From positions 130,925-149,770 of the forward strand of contig DCAA01000029.1 of NCBI GenBank assembly GCA_002311345.1: DNA of 18,846 bases, in the 5' to 3' direction. Every line of letters starts with the position of its first letter. The stretch's first letter is position 1. The notes under the pieces are model-generated. The model made no database searches and was not told where the DNA came from. It saw nothing but the letters and a program-made list of their open reading frames with translations. Source of the DNA: Planctomycetes bacterium UBA1146 (GTDB lineage Bacteria > Planctomycetota > UBA8108 > UBA1146). Positions 7,051-12,399 of this stretch are shown in pieces. The position numbers were made by a program, and so were the translations under genes.

Positions 7051-7326
7051 TTAGTCTTCTTTCTCGTCATCCTCTATGGCGGCTTGAGTTGCCCAACCTT
7101 TCGGAACTCCTTTGGTTGAACGCAATCCTGTGTAGTGCCACGAAACGGGAGTCTCCGGTGTGCTTAGATCAACACGAACCAAAACTCCTACCCCTGTATC
7201 ATCCGCCTTCCAATAGAACTTGTATCTATCAGTCTCCCCCTGGGTGTTGCTACCTGCCAAATACCCCACCGCCAAACCCAGCAGCAGAGTGCAGATCATC
7301 CAAGGATTCATTTTGTTCTTATCCAT
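7051..7326 (-). CDS. Small membrane-anchored protein of unknown function
   Basis: Not recognised. The 91-residue product has a short positive N-terminus, one hydrophobic helix (about 9-25, PWMICTLLLGLAVGYLAG) and a polar domain (26-91) with several aromatic residues (YKFYWK, SWHYTG) and an acidic tail. It is most simply read as an anchored extracytoplasmic protein. AAAGGAGG four bases before the ATG at 7326 decides the start over an earlier in-frame one at 7413. It is the first of two genes in the inserted segment and probably shares a transcript with the repeat protein. The anchored architecture of both products suggests they act at the same membrane. Confidence 0.7.
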   Translation of the reverse strand: MDKNKMNPWMICTLLLGLAVGYLAGSNTQGETDRYKFYWKADDTGVGVLVRVDLSTPETPVSWHYTGLRSTKGVPKGWATQAAIEDDEKED

Positions 7327-7459
7327 CGGTCCTCCTTTGGTGGCATTTTGCCACAGGGATGGCCAGCAGGCACTTGTGGGTAGCGAGGGTATTAAGTGCC
7401 CGCCCGGTTTCACGAAATGCCGAGATCAATACGTGATATAGAATGACTGTTCAGGATAC

Positions 7460-7474
7460 GTGTTACTGTGACAC
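7460..7474. promoter_or_regulatory. 15-bp operator-like dyad near the element's right edge
   Basis: GTGTTAC and GTGACAC are inverted around a single T with one mismatch. The dyad ends 13 bp before the orphan tRNA fragment. It could be a recombinase arm site or a regulator site for the element genes. Only symmetry and location support this. Confidence 0.3.
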
Positions 7475-7487
7475 TACTTCTGTACTT

Positions 7488-7535
7488 TTCGCAATGCAGA
7501 GGTCAGGGGTTCGATCCCCCTCAGGTCCACCAGAT
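7488..7535 (+). repeat. Right 48-bp direct repeat: orphan 3' half of tRNA-Ala (attR-like)
   Basis: This is an exact copy of 6243-6290: anticodon loop, 3' anticodon strand, variable loop, T-arm, acceptor strand, CCA and GAT. The sequence upstream (7440-7487) cannot supply the missing acceptor and D-arm, so it is not a functional tRNA gene. Confidence 0.9.
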
Positions 7536-7544
7536 TTAACGAGG

Positions 7545-7576
7545 CAGGGCGTAGAGTCGCATGACACTGCGCCCTG
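7545..7576 (+). terminator. Possible displaced original terminator of tRNA-Ala
   Basis: CAGGGCG (7545-7551) pairs with CGCCCTG (7570-7576) across an 18-base loop, followed by a weak U-rich run. It starts nine bases past the right repeat, about where a terminator following an uninterrupted tRNA-Ala would lie. The long loop and poor U-tract make it weak. Confidence 0.3.
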
Positions 7577-7678
7577 TACTTCATCGGGCAGACCCCGCTC
7601 GCTTTCTCATTCCGGCCCTTGTCCCGTAGCGGTGATTCAACGATCCTCTGGGGCTTGAAGTGGCGTTTGAAGTCATAG

Positions 7679-7695
7679 CCTGCTCAGCGAGCAGG
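7679..7695. promoter_or_regulatory. Perfect dyad upstream of the lipoprotein hydrolase gene
   Basis: CCTGCTC and GAGCAGG flank AGC in a perfect 7-bp inverted repeat ending 24 bp before the GTG start. It could be a repressor site or a 5'-leader hairpin. Two direct copies of TTGAAGT (7655-7661 and 7667-7673) lie just upstream. Confidence 0.4.
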
Positions 7696-7719
7696 ACCAG
7701 GAAGCCAAGGTGACCGGCC

Positions 7720-8421
7720 GTGGGTCGACTCGATAGGATCATGCTGCTGATACTGGCCATCGCGGTCAGCGGCTGTGCCTCGTCAGTGGATCTGGAGGAC
7801 GACTTGCATCTCGATGCCAGAGAACGAGTTCTCGTGGTTCATGGACTGTTCCGGACCCATCGAGCGATGTGGCCGTTGCGTGCCCCGCTCGAGGATGCCG
7901 GATTCGAGGTGCTCGAGTACCGCTATCCATCGACACGCAAGGATGTCGACGTTCTCGCCGAGGGGCTGCGGGAGCATCTTCACCAGCTGGTCGATGAACA
8001 ACCGGGGGTGCCCCTGCATGTCGTCGGCCACAGCCTGGGAGCGATCATCTCGGTTCGGGCCACGACCCCCGAGATCGTCGGCGTCAAAAGGGTAGTGCAG
8101 ATCTCGCCGCCCAATCAGGGCTCTCCGGTGGCGAGAACCTTCGAACGGGTGCTGGGCGACTGGGTCGCCCCGATCAAGGAACTGTCGGATCGGGGCGGCG
8201 GTCCGCTGCCGGAGAACACTCTTCCAGCCACTGCGACCGGGATCATCGCCGCGGCAAGCGATGTCATGGTGCCGCTCGATTGCACCTATCTCGAGGGCGC
8301 CACCGACAGGATCATCCTGCCCGGAACGCACACTTTCGTGTTCTGGAGGAAACGTACCCAGCGGGAAGTCATTCACTTCCTGCTGCGAGGGCGCTTTTCA
8401 GATGACGCGCCTCGTCCCTGA
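7720..8421 (+). CDS. Lipoprotein alpha/beta hydrolase (lipase/esterase-like)
   Basis: A predicted serine hydrolase on a lipid anchor; its substrate is unknown. The 233-residue product has a lipoprotein signal with lipobox VSGC (16-19, Cys19). It also has the oxyanion HG (41-42, in VVHGLF), the nucleophile elbow GHSLG (103-107, Ser105), a candidate Asp at 181 or 187, and His204 in PGTHTF. This is the triad order of the triacylglycerol lipase / PGAP1-like branch. Start choice: the GTG at 7720 has AAGGTGA upstream at a sensible distance. The ATG at 7741 has AGGA too close, though it would still give a lipobox protein. It is convergent with mnmH. Confidence 0.85.
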   Translation: MGRLDRIMLLILAIAVSGCASSVDLEDDLHLDARERVLVVHGLFRTHRAMWPLRAPLEDAGFEVLEYRYPSTRKDVDVLAEGLREHLHQLVDEQPGVPLHVVGHSLGAIISVRATTPEIVGVKRVVQISPPNQGSPVARTFERVLGDWVAPIKELSDRGGGPLPENTLPATATGIIAAASDVMVPLDCTYLEGATDRIILPGTHTFVFWRKRTQREVIHFLLRGRFSDDAPRP

Positions 8422-8451
8422 CGGATGGATCCGGGTCCTTTATCGAAGCGA

Positions 8452-9540
8452 TCAGGAACCGGGATCTTCGAGCCGGGCGACGATGTGCTGGGCGGCTTGT
8501 TGTGGCGAACCCGCATCGATACTGAAACGGTAGTCCTTGTGCTCGCTGCCATGGAGATAACGAGGGTCATAGTGGCGCTGTAACAGGATCTTGGCCGCAT
8601 CGACCGGTTGAGCGCCGCGCAGCAGCTGCTGCACCTCATCGACACCGCTGGAACCGAGCGGGTCGTAACATCGCAGTGATTCCAGTCGAGTGATGAGAGG
8701 CTCCCAACCCTCGTCGGTTCGGTATTCGTCGACCAGTAATCGGGCACGAGTGTCGAGATCCTGAACCAGTTCGATCCTTGGTGCTTGCTGCATCTGGTTC
8801 CATAAAAGCGACGGAATCTGTCGGTCCCCTACTTTGCGACTTTCGCCCTCGATGAGAACCCAGGGGGCATCGACTTCGAGTCGCTCTATGGCGTCAACCA
8901 ACCTGCTCTCGAATGTCTTTTGCCTTGTCGGAGTCATGCCGACATCCCCTAGAATTGATGAGCGATGGCCGGCATAGGATTCGAGGTCGAGAACTCTTCC
9001 AGGGAACTCGGTACTGATTTCATGGAGCACACAAGTTTTTCCGGCACCGGTCAGGCCATCGAGAATCCACAGTTGCGGAATCTCGATCAGGTCGAGACGT
9101 TCCATTACCTGCTTGCGGTAGCTTCGGTAACCTCCGATGAGACGACGAGCAGAAATTTCATGATGGTTGAGAAACTGGACGACGTTGCCCGATCGATCAC
9201 CACCTCGGGCGCAACAGATAACGGGTTCTTGTTGCGGACCGATGTTGTCGAGAAGGGCCTGCAAGAATTCGCCGGATCGAGATTGCACCGCTTTCAGGGC
9301 CCAGTCGTTGGCGGAATCCTTGCCTTCGGTTCGATAGAGGGTGCCAACAACGGCACGCTCTCGATCTTCGAGCAACGGAACATTCCTGGCTCCTGGCAGG
9401 TGGTCCTGTTCGAACTCGATGGGAGATCGAACATCGATGATCTGGCAGTGACTGCCCAGTTGAGCCAGTTCAATATCGCCGATCGGTTGCGACCCCGGCT
9501 GGTAGGTGCTTCGGTCCGGATTCGGGGTCTGCTGCGCCAT
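8452..9540 (-). CDS. mnmH: tRNA 2-selenouridine synthase (SelU/MnmH)
   Basis: MnmH replaces the sulfur of 2-thiouridine with selenium at the wobble base of tRNAs for Lys, Glu and Gln, using selenophosphate from SelD. The N-terminal rhodanese domain (about 20-145) has IIDVRSPIEFEQDHLPGA (34-51) and the catalytic loop CARGGDRS with C110. GGYRSYR (136-142) links it to a P-loop domain with GLTGAGKT (162-169). LESYAGHRSSILG (186-198) corresponds to the conserved LEgLAnHRGS region. I start at the ATG at 9540, which has GGAGGGGGAA directly upstream and gives 362 residues; an in-frame ATG ten codons earlier lacks this. The family is widespread, and no selD is visible in the window. Confidence 0.93.
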   Translation of the reverse strand: MAQQTPNPDRSTYQPGSQPIGDIELAQLGSHCQIIDVRSPIEFEQDHLPGARNVPLLEDRERAVVGTLYRTEGKDSANDWALKAVQSRSGEFLQALLDNIGPQQEPVICCARGGDRSGNVVQFLNHHEISARRLIGGYRSYRKQVMERLDLIEIPQLWILDGLTGAGKTCVLHEISTEFPGRVLDLESYAGHRSSILGDVGMTPTRQKTFESRLVDAIERLEVDAPWVLIEGESRKVGDRQIPSLLWNQMQQAPRIELVQDLDTRARLLVDEYRTDEGWEPLITRLESLRCYDPLGSSGVDEVQQLLRGAQPVDAAKILLQRHYDPRYLHGSEHKDYRFSIDAGSPQQAAQHIVARLEDPGS

Positions 9541-9567
9541 TTCCCCCTCCATCGTGTCTCTATCGGT

Positions 9568-9585
9568 CAATGTTGTGCAATATTG
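9568..9585. promoter_or_regulatory. Tandem palindromic octamers between mnmH and the sigma operon
   Basis: CAATGTTG (9568-9575) and CAATATTG (9578-9585) differ at one base, are two bases apart, and the second is a perfect palindrome. They lie in the 130-bp divergent gap, a natural place for a shared regulator site. No regulator can be named. Confidence 0.35.
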
Positions 9586-9670
9586 GTCTCAAAGCACCAG
9601 AATACACCCCACAGGCGCAACCGGGGAACCTACCCGGGGTTAGAAATTCGAAAGCTGGAGAAATCCTTTC

Positions 9671-10279
9671 ATGGTTGCAGACGATGAAGAACTGATGCGT
9701 CGCTTCCAGGGAGGCGATGAATCCGCTTACGAGATGCTGGTCGATCGAAACCTCGATTTCGTGATCCGACAGGCGCGTCGTTACATCCGTGATCTCGCAG
9801 GTGCCGAGGATGTCGCACAGGACGTTTTCTTTCGGGTGTGGAAGTCGAAAGACCGGTTCCGGCACGCCAAGTCGTTCCGCGGTTGGTTGTCGACGATGAC
9901 CTCGCGGATTGCACTGAATGAGATTCGGACCCGTAGCCGAAAGCGGTGGAAGCCGCGATCTTCTCTCGGATCCGATGAGTTTGAATCGCCAGGAGTGGAT
10001 TGGGTCGGCGGATCGGACAGATCGACGGATCCGGACGCAGAACTTTTGCGAGAGGAACGGATCGCGATGGTCAACGCGGCAATCGAAAAACTCGGTGAAC
10101 CGGCAAGGCAGGTCATCTACCTGCATTACTTCGAGCAGTGGCCGGTGCCCAGGATTGCCGAGAATCTTGGATTGACAGTGGCTGCATTGAAATCAGTACT
10201 TTTCCGGGCCCGTAAGAAGATGTTGACCGACCTGGAGAAGTACATCGATGCAGACAAAAAAGATCTGCCAGATGAGTGA
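9671..10279 (+). CDS. ECF-type RNA polymerase sigma factor
   Basis: This is a 202-residue sigma-70 family protein of the extracytoplasmic-function class, with only regions 2 and 4. Region 2 (about 8-85) contains DLAGAEDVAQDVFFRVWK (41-58) and the following basic helix with FRGWLSTMTSRIALNEIR. A variable linker (about 95-130) precedes region 4 (about 130-190). Region 4 has AIEKLGEPARQVIYLHYFEQW and the helix-turn-helix VPRIAENLGLTVAALKSVLFRARKKM. GGAG lies about ten bases before the ATG. The next two genes encode a small membrane protein and an exported helical protein, so an envelope signal is the likely input. The exact ECF group cannot be assigned by eye. Confidence 0.93.
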   Translation: MVADDEELMRRFQGGDESAYEMLVDRNLDFVIRQARRYIRDLAGAEDVAQDVFFRVWKSKDRFRHAKSFRGWLSTMTSRIALNEIRTRSRKRWKPRSSLGSDEFESPGVDWVGGSDRSTDPDAELLREERIAMVNAAIEKLGEPARQVIYLHYFEQWPVPRIAENLGLTVAALKSVLFRARKKMLTDLEKYIDADKKDLPDE

Positions 10280-10294
10280 GACAACGGAGGACAA

Positions 10295-10729
10295 ATGCAA
10301 GATCACGACCTGAAACCAGATCCTGAAGATCGCCTCAGTGCGCTGCTCGAGGACGCAGCCGAAGCGGATCGCTCACTGGTAAACGAAGTCGACAGTGATC
10401 TCTTCCTCGCTCGACTTCGTGGCAGGATTTCATCCTCGTCGAGAGGTCTCAGTAGTTTCCAGCTGGCCGCCGCAGCCCTGGTCCTGCTCGGGGTCTTGAG
10501 CTGGGCCTTGCAGGATCAGTTTGATCGCAGTGCACCCAACCCCGATGTCATCGAAGATCCTGGCAGTAGCGTACTGATGATGCTCGATGTGCTGGAGGTG
10601 CTGGCACCTCTGGAACCTTCCGTGATCGCACTGCTCGATCCATCCCACTTCGATACCCTCGAGGGGTTCGATTCCGATATCGCGGCACTTCCGCTCGAAC
10701 TACTGGTGACAGAGGAGCAGGAGAACTGA
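10295..10729 (+). CDS. Small single-pass membrane protein, probable anti-sigma factor
   Basis: No family recognised. It starts 15 bp after the sigma gene with GGAGG four bases before the ATG. Of 144 residues, about 1-52 are charged and would be cytoplasmic, 54-73 form one transmembrane helix (FQLAAAALVLLGVLSWALQ), and 75-144 are acidic and extracytoplasmic. This is the topology and gene position of many anti-sigma factors. It has no cysteine at all, so it is not of the zinc-binding ZAS (HxxxCxxC) type. The extracytoplasmic part (MMLDVLEVLAPLEPSVIALL) is hydrophobic-acidic and could bind the next gene's product. The stop TGA shares its last base with the following ATG, implying coupled translation. 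The anti-sigma role is inferred from context only. Confidence 0.7.
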   Translation: MQDHDLKPDPEDRLSALLEDAAEADRSLVNEVDSDLFLARLRGRISSSSRGLSSFQLAAAALVLLGVLSWALQDQFDRSAPNPDVIEDPGSSVLMMLDVLEVLAPLEPSVIALLDPSHFDTLEGFDSDIAALPLELLVTEEQEN

Positions 10730-11844
10730 TGACCAGATTCTATATCTTTCTGTTGCTGATTTGTGCCTTGCTCATCACGGGTGGCTCTAGCCTGTTCGGG
10801 CAGGCCGTTCTTGATGATAAACCATCTTCCAACCCGAGGCTGGTCAAGGCCATCGAGAGATGGAATCAACTGAGCCCGAAGCAACGTAAAGCAATTCTCA
10901 AGGCTCATACTGCTTTGCAGAAGTTGCCGGCCACACGGCGTGAAGGATTGATCGACCGAGTCCGTGAACTGGAGCCTGGCGATTCGACAGGTTTGATCGA
11001 CAAGATTGATCAATTCTTGAAGTCTTCTGTCGAGGAACAAAAGAAACTTCGCAGACGTAGGATCGCATTTCGTATGTGGAAATGGAATTTGAACGATTCG
11101 GAACGCGATCATTTCCGGCACCTGGCTCCCAAGGCCAGAGGGGAGTTTTTGCGCAAGGCGATCCATGACAAGGAAACCGTGTTGTTGCAAAAGATGCCCC
11201 AGCAGGAGCGCGATCGCCTGATGAAACTTCCAAATCATGTCCGCTGGGAAACGCTGGATCTTCGCTCCAACCGTAGGCGTCCACCTGATTCCCCGCGTAT
11301 CCAGCGGGTACTTCACCTGGCTCACCGATTGAATCGTGATGAAATGAACAATTTCATCGGAGAAGCAGTGATTCCACCAGCACACCCGAGACTGGCCAAG
11401 GCGATGGAGGCACTGAGCAAGGAAGAGAAGGAGGGGATCTCGAGATTCCTGCGTCGGGTCCTGAAACGGCCACGCAACCTCGACGAGCCCCCTGATCACC
11501 GGGGCAGACGACCCGGTCCTGGTCGAGATGGTGTCGGGCCAGGCAATGGGCCAGGAAGACCTGGAGGCTCTCCACCACCACGAGTTCGGCCGTCGCGAAG
11601 AGATGGTGCCGGTCCAGGATCTCCGCCTCATCCACAAGTTCGCCCGCAGGAGCGCTCTGGGGAGCACCCACAGCGTCGTCCAGGGACCCGACCACCGGCG
11701 CGAGACAAGCCTCCAGTGGGCACAGACGCTCGTGAGCCGCAGTTTCCCAGCCTCGACGACAACGTCGCAGGGGACCTGTCGGGATGGGCGATCTCTACTG
11801 TGTCTGCTGAAAATGTATCGACGCTGCGTTCTGAGCGCACTTGA
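10729..11844 (+). CDS. Exported helical protein with LTxxQ/DUF3106-like repeats and a Pro/Arg/Gly-rich tail
   Basis: Function unknown. The 371-residue product has a signal peptide (about 1-26), then mostly helical sequence with repeated short motifs: RWNQLSPKQRKAI (44-56), LNDSERDHFRHLAPKARGEF (121-140) and ALSKEEKEGISRFLRRV (228-244). These resemble the LTxxQ/LSPxQR motifs of CpxP, ZraP, CnrX and DUF3106 periplasmic proteins. Residues 255-330 are a low-complexity, very basic Pro/Arg/Gly stretch, followed by a 40-residue ordinary tail. Overlap with the anti-sigma-like gene places it third in the sigma operon, where a periplasmic sensor or effector is expected. A 447-residue antisense frame over it is a composition artefact. 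Confidence 0.75.
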   Translation: MTRFYIFLLLICALLITGGSSLFGQAVLDDKPSSNPRLVKAIERWNQLSPKQRKAILKAHTALQKLPATRREGLIDRVRELEPGDSTGLIDKIDQFLKSSVEEQKKLRRRRIAFRMWKWNLNDSERDHFRHLAPKARGEFLRKAIHDKETVLLQKMPQQERDRLMKLPNHVRWETLDLRSNRRRPPDSPRIQRVLHLAHRLNRDEMNNFIGEAVIPPAHPRLAKAMEALSKEEKEGISRFLRRVLKRPRNLDEPPDHRGRRPGPGRDGVGPGNGPGRPGGSPPPRVRPSRRDGAGPGSPPHPQVRPQERSGEHPQRRPGTRPPARDKPPVGTDAREPQFPSLDDNVAGDLSGWAISTVSAENVSTLRSERT

Positions 11845-11901
11845 CCCTGTATCTGCCATTGCTAGGATTCACAGTTCCTGTAGGCATTTGGAGAGGTACT
11901 G

Positions 11902-12354
11902 ATGGCAAAGCGAAGCAGAGGCGCTGGTCGTAAAAAAGGCGCCGCCAAGAAGAGCAAACCAAGACTCACCCACACCCCGACTCCATCAGGCACGATCCCT
12001 GTCGTCTGCAGCGAGTGCTACACCGATTTTCTCTACGTGACGTTGTCCGAATCCAAGAATGTCTCCTGCCCTGCATGTGGGCATGGTGGTTCGGTTCCGG
12101 AAGCCGGAGAAGTCCAGCGACTCGAAATGGCCAAAGCTAGTGAGAAAAAGGCCTTCCTCTCAGCTGTCGTTCCCGGGATCTTGTTCCTGTTGTTCGGTTT
12201 TTTCTACTTCATGCAATTGAACTCAGCGGGTAGCGCTGATGCACTGGGGCCGACGATGAATTATGGATTGATCGCGGTAACGGTGCTGTTGTTTCTTGTC
12301 ACCATCGTGTTCGCCGCACGCTATGAGAAAGCCCGCTGCGAGGTCTATTTCTAG
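11902..12354 (+). CDS. Zinc-ribbon membrane protein
   Basis: Function unknown. The 150-residue product begins with a Lys/Arg/Ala-rich tail (1-22), then a zinc ribbon with C36-x2-C39 and C56-x2-C59 (CSEC and CPAC), then two membrane helices (about 85-105 and 119-140). The arrangement, a cytoplasmic ribbon on a two-helix anchor, is common among small hypothetical proteins. GAGAGG precedes the ATG. It lies 57 bp after the sigma operon and may share its transcript. It is convergent with the VWA gene, 45 bp away. Confidence 0.75.
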   Translation: MAKRSRGAGRKKGAAKKSKPRLTHTPTPSGTIPVVCSECYTDFLYVTLSESKNVSCPACGHGGSVPEAGEVQRLEMAKASEKKAFLSAVVPGILFLLFGFFYFMQLNSAGSADALGPTMNYGLIAVTVLLFLVTIVFAARYEKARCEVYF

Positions 12355-12399
12355 CCACCGTCACACACAGTGACACCCCCTGCGTGGAGTGCATCGTGG

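Larger units (their letters stand above)
6243..7535. mobile_element. Small tRNA-Ala-nested integrative element remnant (no integrase)
   Basis: Two identical 48-bp direct repeats, 6243-6290 and 7488-7535, bound this segment. The first is the 3' half of the intact tRNA-Ala and the second is an orphan copy. One repeat plus the interior is 1,245 bp. This is the layout left by tyrosine-recombinase integration into a tRNA gene, where the incoming attP restores the tRNA and the displaced 3' end marks the far edge. Inside are a terminator, two minus-strand genes in one operon, and an AT-richer stretch near the right edge. No recombinase, relaxase or replication gene is present. It could be a deletion remnant, a satellite moved by a helper integrase, or an odd tandem duplication. 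Confidence 0.7.
7327..7719. other. Long gap without a gene (393 bp)
   Basis: The first part (7327-7487) is the upstream region of the two element genes and becomes visibly AT-richer from about 7420. No convincing promoter pair was found there. A near-perfect dyad lies at 7460-7474, and the orphan tRNA-Ala fragment is at 7488-7535. Beyond it are an imperfect terminator-like hairpin (7545-7576), two direct TTGAAGT copies and a perfect dyad (7679-7695) before the hydrolase gene. No open reading frame here has a ribosome binding site or protein-like composition. Confidence 0.7.

Noticed and set aside
8426..8466. Imperfect inverted repeat between the convergent hydrolase and mnmH genes
   Set aside because: The arms contain mismatches and offsets, one arm lies in the mnmH coding end, and no U-tract follows.
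9625..9653. ECF-like promoter GGAACC-N17-TCGAAA ahead of the sigma gene, suggesting autoregulation
   Set aside because: The predicted transcription start would fall inside the ribosome binding site at 9657-9660, leaving an implausible leader. It could still be a weak leaderless-type start, but support is too thin.
10516..11859. 447-codon open frame on the minus strand opposite the sigma-operon genes
   Set aside because: It covers two plus-strand genes that have ribosome binding sites and a signal peptide. Its own translation has no domain or start signal and reflects GC-biased codon use on the other strand.
12360..12374. Hairpin GTCAC-ACACA-GTGAC between the convergent zinc-ribbon and VWA genes, as a two-way terminator
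   Set aside because: The stem is only 5 bp and neither strand has a U-tract.
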